Under the pieces are notes generated by a model. The model saw nothing but the letters and a program-made list of their open reading frames with translations. It had not been told where the DNA came from and ran no database searches. Of a stretch of 64,000 nucleotides of DNA, positions 1-11,555 are shown one piece after another; position 1 is the stretch's first letter; each line of letters opens with the position of its first letter. Position numbers and translations under genes: made by a program. Source of the stretch: Corydoras sp. C115 (taxonomy: Eukaryota > Chordata > Actinopteri > Siluriformes > Callichthyidae); the NCBI GenBank assembly GCA_019802505.1, contig JAFMOC010000246.1:213501-277500 (forward strand), read 5' to 3'.

Positions 1-422
1 TTCCACCGCTCGCCCGAGTTTCACTCTGACATCATGTCCTCCGATTGATGTTCCAGATCAGCTGATGACACACTGTCCCGTCCCTACGTCCTGTAAGGTG
101 CGGAGCGCGAGGCAGGCCTTTCGTCCCCGAATGAACCTCCACAACAAAAGACGTGTCCTCGACCGTCCGGCAGCAGAACCCGGGTTCTGATCCTGCGCTT
201 TTAAGCCGAGCTTTTGGAGGGTGGGGGGGGGACCTGGACCTGGAACCTGGACAGCCTCCGGACGGTCTGCACAGGTCCAGAACGTCCTCTGATTGATTCA
301 TACATCAGAGTTACACAGGGGCTCCACTTTAAAGACGAACTGAAGAGACATCGGACTCTCTCTCTCTCTCTCTCTCTCTCATTGTTTCATTCATTCTTCT
401 CACTGGGTCTCTCTCTCGCTTA

Positions 423-730
423 GTGTCTCTCTCTCTCTTTTCCCTGGGTCGCCCTCTCTCTCTCTCTCTCTTTTCCCTGGGTCGCTCTCTCTCTCTCTCT
501 TTTCCCTGGGTCGCTCTCTCTCTCTCTCTTTTCCCTGGGTCGCTCTCTCTCTCTCTCTTTTCCCTGGGTCGCTCTCTCTCTCTCTCTTTTCCCTGGGTCG
601 CTCTCTCTCTCTCTCTTTTCCCTGGGTCGCTCTCTCTCTCTCTCTCTTTTCCCTGGGTCGCTCTCTCTCTCTCTCTCTTTTCCCTGGGTTGGTCGGTTGC
701 ACTCTCTCTCTCTCTCTTTTCCCTGGGTCG

Positions 731-765
<35 letters not shown>

Positions 766-787
766 CCCTGGGTTGGTCGGGTGCACA

Positions 788-824
<37 letters not shown>

Positions 825-984
825 CCCTGGGTCGCGCCATCTCTCTCTCTCTCTCGCTCTTTTCCCTGGGTCGCCCTCTCGCTCTCTCTTTTCCCTGGGT
901 CGCCCTCTCGCTCTCTCTCTTTTCCCTGGGTCGCCCTCTCTCTCTCTCTCTCTCTCTCTTTTCCCTGGGTTGGTCGGGTGCACA

Positions 985-1015
<31 letters not shown>

Positions 1016-1406
1016 CCCTGGGTCGCGCCATCTCTCTCTCTCTCTCGCTCTTTTCCCTGGGTCGCCCTCTCGCTCTCTCTTTTCCCTGGTCGCCCCCTCT
1101 CGCTCTCCATCTCTTTTCCCTGGGTCGCCCTCTCTCTCTCTCTCTCTCTCTTTTCCCTGGGTTGGTCGGGTGCACACTCTCTCTCTCTCTCTTTTCCCTG
1201 GGTCGCGCCATCTCTCTCTCTCTCTCTCTCGCTCTTTTCCCTGGGTCGCCCTCTCACTCTCTCTTTTCCCTGGGTCGCCCTCTCGCTCTCTCTCTTTTCC
1301 ATGGGTCACGCTCTATCTCTCTCTCTCTTTTCCCTGGGTTGGTCGCGTGCACTCTCTCTCTCTCTCTCTCTCTCTTTTCCCTGGGTCTCTCTGTCTCTCT
1401 CTCTCT
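423..1406 (+). repeat. CT-rich minisatellite with higher-order structure
   Basis: (CT)n blocks alternate with TTTTCCCTGGGTCGC. From about 771 to 1340 a larger period of about 190 bp appears: TTGGTCGGGTGCACAC, (CT)n, TTTTCCCTGGGTCGCGCCAT, (CT)n, TTTTCCCTGGGTCGCCCTCTCG, three times. Long open frames on both strands are a by-product of the repeat. Confidence 0.95.
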
Positions 1407-1472
1407 GGAACTAAACAGCAGAATGATGGATTGAACATAATAAAAATCATTCACAATTCTGGATAAAGAATG

Positions 1473-1570
1473 CAGTGTGTGTGTGTGAGGGTGTGTGAGA
1501 GTGTGTGTGTGAGAGAGTGTGTGTGTGTGTGTGTGAGAGAGAGAGTGTGAGTGTGTGTGTGTGTGTGTAC
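1473..1570 (+). repeat. (GT)n/(GA)n microsatellite
   Basis: GTGTGT and GAGAGA stretches alternate over about 100 bp. Confidence 0.9.
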
Positions 1571-1819
1571 GGAGGGCATTTCTTTCTTTGATCCACAACT
1601 TTGTCGGAGTTAAACAAACCCACGTGCCGAACTTCCAAAGAAAGCATTCAGCAAAACAGTGACGTGAAGCACCTCATGACCAGAACGAGCAGGGGGGGGG
1701 GGGGGTGAGCGGAGGGGTGGAGCAGAGGGGTGGGGCAGAGGGGTGAGGGGGGCACAGCACGTGGACCAGCTTTATATAAAAAAAAAAACTCTACAGAGAC
1801 CAGAGCAGAAAACATCACA

Positions 1820-1901
<82 letters not shown>

Positions 1902-2140
1902 TATACACACCATTAAACATACTCTATGTGCACACACACACACACACTAAACACATAGACACAAACACTATACACATACACTCACTGTATACACACCAAT
2001 ACACATACTCTATGCACACACACACACAATATCTTTATACAGTCAGTCTATGTGTATAGTGTGTGTGTGTCTATGTGTTTAGTCTATATAGACACACACT
2101 CTTATATTTCAAGTGTGTGTGTGTGTGTGTGTGTGTGTTG
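1820..2140 (+). repeat. (CT)n(AC)n compound microsatellite and flanking CA-rich tracts
   Basis: (TC)11 runs directly into about (AC)28 at 1820-1899, followed by shorter CA and GT tracts to about 2140 that include repeats of CTATGTGTATA-like sequence. Confidence 0.9.
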
Positions 2141-2212
2141 TTTCTAATCCTGTACTATTACACTCGTACACTATATAGCGATTCCAAACCTGATTTGTGA
2201 ATGTGAACTGCA

Positions 2213-2277
2213 GTGTTGTGTTGTAGTGTTGTTGTAGTGTTGTTGTAGTGTTGTTGTAGTGTTGTTGTAGTGTTGCG
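2213..2277 (+). repeat. 12-bp tandem repeat GTTGTTGTAGTG
   Basis: Five near-perfect units of a 12-mer. Confidence 0.9.
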
Positions 2278-2415
2278 AGGCTGTATCGCTTCGAACAAAA
2301 TGTGACGAAAAAAAACCCTGAAAACCAAAACGCAAACGAATTCAGGTGAAGCGGGGGATTTTCAGTCCATCTGAAATAATAAAAAAAATAATAAATAAAA
2401 TAAAATAAAATTTAA

Positions 2416-2761
2416 GGCGGCACGGTGTCTTAGTGGTTGGCACGTTCTCCTCTCAGCGCTAGGGATTCCCAGTTCGAATCCCCATCTGGATGGAGTTTCC
2501 ATGTTCTCCCCGTGTCTGCGTGGGTTTCCTCCGGGTTCTCCGGTTTCCTCCCACAGTCCAAAAACATGGATCAAGTCAATTGAGTTCTCCAAATTGCCCC
2601 ATATAAAGTGTGTCTGTGTGAGGGAGTGTGTGTCCAGCGATGGATTGGCGCCCTGTCCTGGGTGTATCTGCCCAGCGCCCGAGACGTTCTCCCCTGGATG
2701 GGCATGGGGAACCCCACCGCGACCCTAATAGAGGATAAAGCGGAAGATAATGGATGAATGA
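2416..2761 (+). mobile_element. tRNA-derived SINE, full length
   Basis: Head GGCGGCACGGTG, B box AGTTCGAATCC, tail GGATGAATG. It is flanked on both sides by A-rich AAATAAAATAAAA sequence that may be its target duplication. Confidence 0.9.
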
Positions 2762-2849
2762 AAAAATAAAATAAAAAGGGGGGGGGGGGGGCATCGAATA
2801 ACAATCAGGTTTGATGATTTTACAGTGTAGTTGGTTTTCTTCATAACTT

Positions 2850-2908
2850 CTGACTGTGATGTTCTCATTTGTAAGTCGCTTTGGATAAAAGCGTCTGCTG
2901 AATGATTA
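2850..2908 (+). mobile_element. V-SINE/L2-type 3' tail fragment
   Basis: TTGTAAGTCGCTTTGGATAA AAGCGTCTGCTGAATGA is the 3' end shared by fish V-SINEs and their partner LINEs; the rest of the element is absent. Confidence 0.75.
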
Positions 2909-3192
2909 AATGGTTTCAGTACGAACGGCGTCAGAGGAGGTTCCGCTAACACGGTACCGGGTTTACAAACCCGAGCATCAGCCGCGCACAAGGAAGAGGT
3001 TGGAAACCTCGTCAGAACCGAGCCGACAGATTCCTGCAGCGAACGACCTCCGGGACCTTTCGGACGCTCCCGCGTTCTCGTTCGCCTTTGCGCCGCACAC
3101 CGGCCGCGGTTCTCCAAGGGACCCCGAAGAACATACAATACAACACTTTAAATCATAAAACACAGATTCATATAAACAGCGCGCCGATTCCC

Positions 3193-3437
3193 AGTTACAG
3201 CTGTTTGTTTATAACCCGTGTTCTGTAGTGTGGCCACTAGATGGCAGTATTCGATTGTTGGAATCATGTTACTCAGCGATCAGCGTTCACTCTAAAAACC
3301 GAGATTACGTCGCGGAAGAGCAGATTATTATCCATTCTGTTTTCAATAAACGCATTTATTAATCAAACCCAGTTTTTTTTTTTTTATTATAGCGTGTTGG
3401 TAAACATTTTATAAAACAAACAATAAGACACTCGAGG
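3193..3437 (+). repeat. Segmental duplication copy A
   Basis: About 245 bp closely match 4501-4741, including CTGTAGTGTGGCCACTAGAT and GCGGAAGAGCAGATTATT. The SINE that follows is absent from copy B. Confidence 0.85.
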
Positions 3438-3779
3438 TGCCTTAGTGATTTAGCATGTTCTCCTCTCAGCGCTAGGGGTTTCCCGGTTCGAATCCCCATC
3501 TGGGTGGAGTTTCCATGTTCTCGCCATGTCTGCGTGGGTTTCCTCCGGGTTCTCCGGTTTCCTCCCACAGTCCAAAAACATGGATCAAGTCAATTGAGTT
3601 CTCCAAATTGCCCCATATAGAGTGTGTCTGTGTGAGTGTGTGTGTGCCCAGTGATGGATTGGCGCCCTGTCCTGGGTGTATCTGCCCAGCGCCCGAGACG
3701 TTCTCCCCTGGATGGGCATGGGGAACCCCCCCCCGACCCTAATGGAGGATAAAGAGAAAGATAATGGATGGATGAATGG
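3438..3779 (+). mobile_element. tRNA-derived SINE with perfect 13-bp TSD
   Basis: AAGACACTCGAGG occurs at 3425-3437 and again at 3780-3792. The first few bases of the head are lost. Copy B of the surrounding duplication (4728-4755) has the same site without a SINE. Confidence 0.95.
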
Positions 3780-4359
3780 AAGACACTCGAGGTTGTGTAT
3801 TATTCAGTATATTATTATTCAGACACACTCTTCAGAACCGACCCAGCAGATTCCTCAGAGAACTTCGGACGCTCCCCGTCGCACATCAGCTGCGGAGAAC
3901 CGAGTAACGAGCGGTGCCCTTCAGCCGACACCTGATCTCATGAGAATGAGGTCTCCTCACATCTCAGCGTGTCGACTCTCAGATTAAACTCTGACGAACT
4001 TCGGACCTCGACCCCAGGCTCCCGGGGTCCGAGCGTTCCTTTCAGAGCCGCAGCAGACGGGCAGGTGAACGTTACCGTCGTTTCGGCCGATTCACCGAGG
4101 CGCTCGCATGAGCCGTTCACATGAGCGCCCACGTAAACATACCGCGCTGACGCGGCGAAATTTCCGAGCCGGCACACTCGCAGCACCAGATCCTATTAAG
4201 AGGGGAACCGAAGTGCTGAGCGCGGCGCTTTAAAGCTGCTTCATCATTAATTTAGTGAACAAAGTCTGCGGCAACGGCGTCGCCGGTCACCTTAAAGACG
4301 TAGCTACGATGTAGCTACGTTCCTGTCTCCACCTGCACTCCATGTCCATTAGATTCAAT

Positions 4360-4755
4360 CTGATTGGCTGAGCCATTCACCCGGTCGTGACATCATTGAT
4401 AAGAACACGCACCTCTGAGCGCGTCACATCCGTATCAATGCGTGATATACAATACATTACTTTAAATCATAAAATAACGTTTCCCGACCAGCACTAAACC
4501 CGTTACAGCTGTTTGTTTATAACCTGTGTTCTGTAGTGTGGCCACTAGATGGCAGTATTCGATTGTTGGAATCATGTTACTCAGCGATCAGCGTTTACTC
4601 TAAAAACCTAGATTATGTCGCGGAAGAGCAGATTATTAACGATTATGTTTACAATAAACGTATTTATGAATCAAAACCTTGTTTTTTTTTTTATTATAGA
4701 GCGTTGGTAAGCATTTTATAAAACAATAAGACACTCGAGGTTGTGCATTATTCAG
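4360..4755 (+). repeat. Segmental duplication copy B, joined to an unnamed interspersed element
   Basis: 4501-4741 matches 3193-3437. The part from about 4365 (CTGATTGGCTGAGCCATT, CACCTCTGAGCGCGTCACAT, TATCAATGCGTGATATACAA, GGCCACTAGATGGCAGT) also matches the reverse complement of 46475-46640, so the left half is an interspersed family that I cannot name. Confidence 0.75.
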
Positions 4756-6168
4756 AACAAATCACGGGAAACAGGTGTAACTGTACTCTGCTTCGCGTCG
4801 GGCCTAATAACAGCTCTTTAACGTGCTTTATTCACAATAATGCCACGCCCTCTCGTACCTTATCGCTTTATAAGTTACTGTTTATGGTCCTCAGTTCTGC
4901 TCGCCCACTAAGAGTCGTCTGTTAGCTACGTATTAATACGCAGATTGATTGGCAGCTTCTTAAAGTTAATCAATTCATGCGTGAAACAATTCATCGTTTT
5001 CGCGAAAAAAAAAAAACTAATTAATTAATGAATCGTAAGCGTGCCTCATCATTATATCATAATGTCATGACGACATTCATGAGAAAAATACACATCGTGC
5101 CCGTAGCGGGAGCATTAAACCTAATTTTCTCTTTCCTATTGGAAACGACATCATGTACAACACAGACTAATTTTACAAATATTTTTTTCACAAAATAATT
5201 TCAGAATTTGCGTTATAAAGAATAGTTTGTGTAAAAATTGAGCGAAAGCAATTCATTGTCTTTTTTTTTTCGATTTACAAAACGTTACTTTGTGTTATTT
5301 TAGCCATCGTTCCTTTGATCTCTGTAATCAAAATATCATAATAGTATCGTATCATAATTATCGCATTTGTTTCTGAGAGAATAATCGTAACGTCACCGTC
5401 GGTACACGTCTCCTCTCTGCTGGCCTCCCAATATTTTCGTGCTCATCCATGAGAACGTAATACAAACCCCAAAGTGGTACAGCCTCCACAGCGCCACCTA
5501 ACTGTGGTGCAGCTCACAGGCGTCCAACAGATGCGCAGAGCACTACAGGAAAAGGTACACAGAAGGACACGTGTCCGGTTCCGAACCTAATTATTCACCT
5601 GATGGAGGGGATTTTCGGAAAACATCGCTCCTTTCCGGCGAACGTCCGAATGAATCACGCCGTCTACCTGCAAGCCTTTAAAGCCAAAAAACCCGCGAGA
5701 GGTGAAGTCAAGAGCCGAGCCTGACTCAGACTCACTTCATCAGCACCAGGCGTTAAGCCTCCGCATCCTCGTCTCCACCGATCACATGGGGGAATTGGTA
5801 TTTTTACCTCGTTTCCATTTCACGTGGGCGCCTTCAGTCATCCAGACTCCGCATCGACACACCCACCGGCTCGGCGCTCGCCGTCTGCTATGCGCTTTTC
5901 ATGTCCCCGTGTCTAGCAGAAGGAACCATAACGCATGGATCTGCTCTGCTTTTAATGCCTTGTCTCTAAATCAATGGGACAATTAACCCTGACGGACCAC
6001 CACTCAAGACTAATGGACCCCCCACCCCCACCCTGCTTAAAAAAAGGGCACGTGCCTCAAACCCCCAGTCATTCACGAGACACTTATACGGTACAAGCGC
6101 TGCATTGCCCCTATAGACTATATGCCCTTGAAAGCAATAAGAGACCCCGCCCCCTCCACATATATCCA
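4756..6168. other. No gene or named element recognised
   Basis: AT-rich single-copy-looking sequence with short A and T runs. Frames are short, and no convincing splice pair or repeat family stands out. Confidence 0.6.
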
Positions 6169-6551
6169 CCCATCCATCCATTATCTTCTGCTTTATCCTC
6201 TATTAGGGTCGCGGGGGGGGGGGGGGTTCCCAATGCCCATCCAGGGGGGGTTCCCAATGCCCATCCAGGGGAGAACGTCTCGGGCGCTGGGCAGATAGAC
6301 CCAGGACAGGACGCCAATCCATCGCTGGGCACACACTCACTCACACAAACACACACTCTATATGGGGTAATTTGGAGAACTCCATTGACTTGATCCATGT
6401 TTTTTGGACTGTGGGAGGAAACCGGAGAACCCGGAGGAAACCCACGCGGACACGGGGAGGACATGCAAACTCCACCCAGATTGGGACTCGAAGCGGGAAC
6501 CCCCGGCGCCGAGAGGCGAACGTGCCGAACCACCGAGCCACCGTGCCGCCC
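6169..6551 (-). mobile_element. tRNA-derived SINE, full length
   Basis: The GGTTCCCAATGCCCATCCAG block is duplicated in tandem beside the G run. Head end ACCGAGCCACCGTGCCGCC. Confidence 0.9.
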
Positions 6552-7770
6552 TCATACATATATATCGCAATCGGAATTCTTTCCACTCAGCTTTATCTGC
6601 ATCCATCATCGTGTCATGCGTTATGAAGCGGGAGGGGGGGGGGGGAGGGGAGGGTCGGTTTCTGGGAATTTTCTCCCATTCATGCCGCATCCGTGAGGTC
6701 AGGCACCGATATGACATGGGACGAGAGTTCAGCTCACGGTGTCCGCGCCATTCCATTGAAAACGTTTTTATGGGACGCGAGGACAGGTAGGGTTCCCTCC
6801 GCGCCGCCCGTAGGAACCTTAAAAGAGTCCTTCCCCCCCGAGCCGTTCCCACAATACTGAACAAAACCTACGCGACATTCGGGAGTGAAGGAAACCTGCG
6901 GATTGCGATTATAAGGCGTGTCCCGGTACTTTACACTGACATTATTATTATAGACATTATTCCATCACCTCGGGGCTGAATGACTGAAATATGTAGGAAT
7001 GCTGATGATACCCCCCCCCTCCCTTTCGGCAAGTGGCGTTACTGACAACAACGGAGCAGGCACCGTGCTCCCAAATATTTGGGGGAAAAAAAAACAAAAA
7101 AAAAAAAAAACAAGCCCAATCCATGCTACATATAACCCCCTATATAACACGGCGCAGATGGGAAGCGCTGCCTTATTGATTTAGATCCTGGACTGCAGAC
7201 TAAAAGGTTCAGGATCTCTAATCTGCGTTCCCCCGGGTTCTTGAGCCCATGACATCATCGGACCGCCGGCTGAATCCTGTTAAAAGTCGAAGGGAAACGA
7301 CGCCGGTGCTTAAACGTAATTTATTTTTTTTAAATCTCATCCAGCTGCATAACCACGATCCTCATCCCCTCATTTCTGGAGCCGGAGCGCTCGTTTTTCT
7401 AGGCGGGGGGGGGGGGGGGGGAGGCGGTACCCATATCCACATCCTCAGTCGTCTTATGAGAAGTCATGTGAAACATCACAGGATTCCAGATTGCTGTCCC
7501 ATGTTCTAATTCAAAAGCCCCGGCTCACATACCACCCCTTAAAGGGACCAGAGGCCGGTGGAGGGTGGGGGGGGTGAATGGAATCAAACCCATCCAGTCA
7601 CCCTAACGAGGGTCTTTCAGTTCGTTAATCAGAGAGACGTGACGAGTTAATAATCAGTAGGACTCTTGATTTCAGACGCCGTTGTGAAATCTGGAGTTAA
7701 AGGGGATATGTTTCAAGACGTGTCGCTGAGTCACATGGAGTCGTGTTCCACATTCACGACCTTAGAAACT

Positions 7771-8104
7771 CATTCATTCATTCATTATCTCCCGCTTTAT
7801 CCTCTATTAGGGTCGCGGTGGGGTTCCCCCAAGCCCATCCAGGGGAGAACGTTTCGGGCGCAGGGCAGATACACCCAGGACAGGGCGCCAATCTATCGCT
7901 GGACACACACTCACTCACACACACACTCTATATGGGGCAATTTGGAGAACTCAATTGACTTGATCCATGTTTTTTGGACTGTGGGAGGAAACCGGAGAAC
8001 CCGGAGGAAACCCACGCAGACACGGGGAGGACATGGAAACTCCACCCAGATGGGGATTCGAACCGGGAATCCCTAGTGCTGAGAGGAGAACATGCTAAGA
8101 CACC
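7771..8104 (-). mobile_element. tRNA-derived SINE, first of a tandem pair
   Basis: Head end is degraded (GCTAAGACACCGGACC). The 250 bp beyond its head repeats after the next SINE, so SINE and flank were duplicated together. Confidence 0.9.
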
Positions 8105-8351
8105 GGACCTTAGAAACTACTACGGCAATTTAGTTGTTGGCGATGACGAATTGTAACTTGTAATCGTTAATTAGAGCGTTTTTTTTATAGTTTTAACAGT
8201 TTATAATGTTTATTTTGAAGATTCGCACAGCCAAAAACACAAAACACGTTAAAAAAAAAAAAAACCCAGAGAGTCGATGTTAAATTAATAATCTGTATGA
8301 CAAGCTTCGTTTCATTCACTCAAAGCCCCAAATGACAGTTAATTAATTATT
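8105..8351 (+). repeat. Duplicated flank, copy 1 (copy 2 at 8699-8890)
   Basis: Shared words: AACTACTACGGCAATTTA, TTTTGAAGATTCGCACAGCC, GTATGACAAGCTT, CAAAGCCCCAAATGACAGTT. Copy 2 is shorter by losses in the T and A runs. Confidence 0.85.
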
Positions 8352-8698
8352 TCATTCATTCATTATCTCCCGCTTTATCCTCTATTATGGTCGCGGGGGT
8401 GGGGTTCCCCATGCCCATCCAGGGGAGAACGTCTCGGGCGCTGGGCAGATACACCCAGGACAGGACGCCAATCCATCGCTGGGCACACACTCACTCACAC
8501 AGACACACTCTATATGGGGCAATTTGGAGAACTCAATTGACTTGATCCATGTTTTTTGGACTGTGGGAGGAAACCGGAGAACCCGGAGGAAACCCACACG
8601 GACACGGGGAGAACATGGAAACTCCACCCAGATGGGGATTCGAACCGGGAATCCCTAGCGCTGAGAGGAGAACGTGCCTAACCACTAAGCCACCGGAC
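8352..8698 (-). mobile_element. tRNA-derived SINE, second of a tandem pair
   Basis: Same degraded head end (CTAAGCCACCGGACCG) as the copy at 7771, which supports duplication rather than a second insertion. Confidence 0.9.
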
Positions 8699-9587
8699 CG
8701 AAGAAACTACTACGGCAATTTACTTGTTGGCGGTGACGACTTGTAACGTTAATTAGAGCGTTTTTTTAACGCTTATTTTGAAGATTCGCACAGCCAAAGA
8801 CAAAAAAAAAGGTTTAAAAAAAAAATTAATAAGCTGTATGACAAGCTTGGTTTCATTGACTCAAAGCCCCAAATGACAGTTAATTAATTATGACTTTAAT
8901 AATTCATGTTAAAATCAGGGACAGTGTAAAAGGCTCAATGTGAAAACAGCTTATCGGAATAAAAGAGTCACCGAGAAATACCAAACTTCACTCGTTTTTT
9001 TTTTACCAATTTTACCAAACTTTTTTTTTTTTTACCAAAAGTTACCAAATTTTTCCTTCTTTTTGGCGTACAGGTTCATAATTACAGTAATAGGAAGTTC
9101 TAATGACGAGTAGTAAATTGGTAATCATTTTTCACGTCAAGCTTCCTCCTATTTAAACCTATTATAAGGAATTTGCTTAAGGTGCTCTGATGTATTAAAA
9201 CCGTGACCTACAAATACCAAACTTTACTCATCTATTACTCGTCATTAATACTCTCTATTACAGTAATCATGAACCTGTACTCCAAAAGGAAAGTCATCAT
9301 TAATTTTTTTTTTTCTTCCATTCAAACCGATTATAAAGAATGGGGTTAACGTGGTTTAATGCGTTAAAACAGTAACTCAACTTTACTCATCTATTACTCT
9401 ACATTAGTACTCTGTACTACTGTCATTATGAACACTATACTCCAAAAGGAAAGAAATCATTTTAAAGCTTTTTCCCTCCCATTAAAACCAATTATAAAAA
9501 ATGGGCTTAACGTGATTTAATGTCTTAAAACAGTAACCCAGAAATACTCAACTCAACAAAACTCGTCATTAATACTCTCCGACTACG

Positions 9588-9884
9588 GATTCCCGGTTCG
9601 AATCCCCATCTGGGTGGAGTTTCCGTGTTCTCCCCGTGTCTGCGTGGGTTTCCTCTGGGTTCTCCGGTTTCCTCCCACAGTCCAAAAACATGGATCAAGT
9701 CAATTGAGTTCTCCAAATTGCCCCATATAGAGTGTGTCTGTGTGAGTGAGTGTGTGCCCAGTGATAGATTGGCGTCCTGTCCTGGGTGTATCTGCCCAGC
9801 GCCCGAAACGTTCTCCCCTGGATGGGCATGGGGAACCCCACCGCGACCCTAATAGAGGATAAAGCGGAAGATAATGAATGAATA
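9588..9884 (+). mobile_element. tRNA-derived SINE, 5'-truncated
   Basis: Begins at the B box (GGATTCCCGGTTCGAATCC), lacks the A box, and has a complete tail GAATGAATAAC. Inserted in the 190-bp tandem array. Confidence 0.88.
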
Positions 9885-9932
9885 ACACTCTTCATTACTG
9901 TTATCATAAACCCTGTACTCCAAAAGGAAGGT

Positions 9933-10196
9933 CCATCCATTATCTTCCGCTTTATCCTCTATTAGGGTCGCGGTGGGGTTCCCCATGACCATCCAGGGAG
10001 AACGTTTCGGGCGCTGGGCAGATACACCCAGGACAGGACGCCAATCCATCGCTGGACACACACTCACTCACACAGACACACTCTATGTGGGGCAATTTGG
10101 AGAACTCAATTGACTTGATCCATGTTTTTTGGACTGTGGGAGGAAACCGGAGAACCCTGAGGAGAACATGGAAACTCCAGCCAGATTGGGATTCGT
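9933..10196 (-). mobile_element. tRNA-derived SINE, 5'-truncated
   Basis: Tail through central region is present; the head ends at GATTGGGATTCG within the B box. Also carries a deletion in the CGGAGAACCC-GGAGGAAACCC region. Confidence 0.88.
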
Positions 10197-10472
10197 GCCG
10201 CACTTCTTCAAGGCTAATTACAAAAACCAAAATGCCCCCCATGCAATGGGTTTTTAAGTGGTTTAATGTGTTAAAACAGTAACCCAAAAATACCCAACTT
10301 TACTCATCTATTACTCGTCATTAATACTCGCCATTACTCTAATCATGAAGCTGTACTCCAAAAGGAAAGTGATCACCTTAATAAAAAAATTTAAAAATTT
10401 CACTTTAATAATAACGGGTTTGAATGGAAGGGAAACGTTCATAATGACAGCAGAGTACTAATATAGAGTAAC

Positions 10473-10662
10473 AAGGTGCGGTAGCTCAGTGGTTCGGGTG
10501 TTGGGTTATCAATCTGAAGGTTGGGGGTTCAAATCCCAGGTCCTCTGAAGTTACCAGTGTGGGTCCTTGAGCAAGACCCTTAACCCTCATCGCTGCAGGG
10601 ATGTTGTGATGAACCCTGTGCTCACCTTGTAAGTCGCTTTGGATAAAAGCGTCCAATAAATG
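10473..10662 (+). mobile_element. V-SINE
   Basis: The tRNA-like head has A box GTAGCTCAGTGG and B box GGTTCAAATCCC. It is followed by the conserved V domain GTCCTTGAGCAAGACCCTTA and the LINE-like tail TAAGTCGCTTTGGATAAAAG. A different family from the abundant SINE of this window. Confidence 0.9.
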
Positions 10663-10734
10663 AGCAAAATGTAAAAATGACCAAATGTAATGTAACTAAA
10701 TGTAACAAATCGAGTAAAGTCGAGTACTTGCAGG

Positions 10735-10885
10735 TATGCAGGTATAATTTATTATTTTATTTATTATTATTATTATCATTATTTTTTTTATTTTTTTTTT
10801 TTATATCCAATTGTAAACTGTAAGGTGTCCTTGAGTGTCAGAAAGGCGCCTATGAAATAAAATGTATTATTATTATTATTATGTA
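10735..10885 (+). mobile_element. LINE/SINE 3'-tail fragment with (ATT)n
   Basis: GTAAGGTGTCCTTGAGTGTC followed by AGAAAGGCGCCTATGAAATA and (ATT)n resembles a retroposon 3' end common in fish. The body is missing. Confidence 0.5.
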
Positions 10886-11331
10886 TGTGCACAGTCCCGT
10901 TAACGCGGTCAGTGCTCTAAACAGGTCGGATGCACATAATTCACAGCATTTCGTCACAAAAACAACACAATTAATAGTAGAACGCGTTTAAAGGCAGAGT
11001 GAGAGCATTCCGCACGTCGGCGCTGTGCGCGCGCGCACTCGCCTACTCGATAGTGCGCGAGGAGGTCTCGCGCTGTTCACAAAGCGGGCCGACTATAAAG
11101 TACGGCAGGGCGCACGGAGCGTCCGCTCGGCTAGCTCGAAGCTCGGCGGCGGCGGCGGTGGGGGGAGGAAAAAAATGTGTAAAAAATCACGGAGCCGAAC
11201 ACGGAGAACCGCGAAGGGAGAACGCTACACGGACTCGAACCCGCCCCGCGGACGACGGCGACGGCCATGACGTCACGCCGCGGCGATACTATTAAAAACA
11301 AAAAAAAAAATTGGCCTCGTCGGCAACTCAC

Positions 11332-11429
11332 ACGTAGACGATGGACATGAAATGCATGAGCCACAGGACGACGAACAGGACGCAGCCGAAGATGGAGAAG
11401 CCCTGCATGGCGAGTTCCAGTAAAGTCAT
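11332..11429 (-). CDS. ugcg: Ceramide glucosyltransferase, first coding exon (partial gene)
   Basis: UGCG transfers glucose from UDP-glucose to ceramide on the cytosolic face of the Golgi, the first step of glycosphingolipid synthesis. Seen: an ATG at 11429 on the minus strand opens MTLLELAMQGFSIFGCVLFV followed by VLWLMHFMSIVY, a single hydrophobic segment. Known: vertebrate UGCG starts with a near-identical membrane anchor (human MALLDLALEGMAVFGFVLF, then LVLWLMHFMAIIY). The exon runs into TACGTGTGAGT. I take GTGAGT as the donor, giving exon end 11332; TAC|GTGTGA two bases earlier is possible. The sequence is GC-rich and the start is preceded by a GCC-repeat 5' leader. No later UGCG exon (GT-A fold, D1/D2/D3/(Q/R)XXRW motifs) was found between 1 and 11.3 kb, so intron 1 probably runs past the left edge. 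Confidence 0.85.
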
Positions 11430-11555
11430 GGCGGCGGCGGCGCTGTGATGTACAGACAGCCCGGCGGTGTGTGCGGCGGCGGCGGCGGCGGCTCTGAACG
11501 TTCTCTGCCGCTGCTGGCGCTGCTGCTCTGCGAGCCCCACCGAACGCCTCGCCGA

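Larger units (their letters stand above)
9105..10440 (+). repeat. About 190-bp tandem repeat, interrupted by two SINEs
   Basis: Units share TACTCCAAAAGGAAAG, CCATTCAAACC-ATTATAAAGAATG, GTTAAAACAGTAAC and CTTTACTCATCTATTACTCG. Units are seen near 9105-9300, 9300-9450 and 9450-9587, then again between and after SINEs (9885-9932, 10240-10440). Confidence 0.8.

Noticed and set aside
329..1466. Overlapping 240-347-codon open frames on both strands (RERE- and SLSL-rich)
   Set aside because: They follow the (CT)n minisatellite exactly, exist in several frames at once and have no domain or splice context.
2362..2592. Recurrent protein-like frames (CGRKPENPEETHADTGRTWK, SRGERFGRWADTPRTGRQSI) throughout the window
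   Set aside because: All lie inside the tRNA-derived SINE and are its fixed translations; SINEs do not code for protein.
6165..6560. Bacterial-type operon or plasmid signal
   Set aside because: No ribosome-binding sites, no dense co-directional genes; introns and SINEs show a vertebrate nuclear genome.
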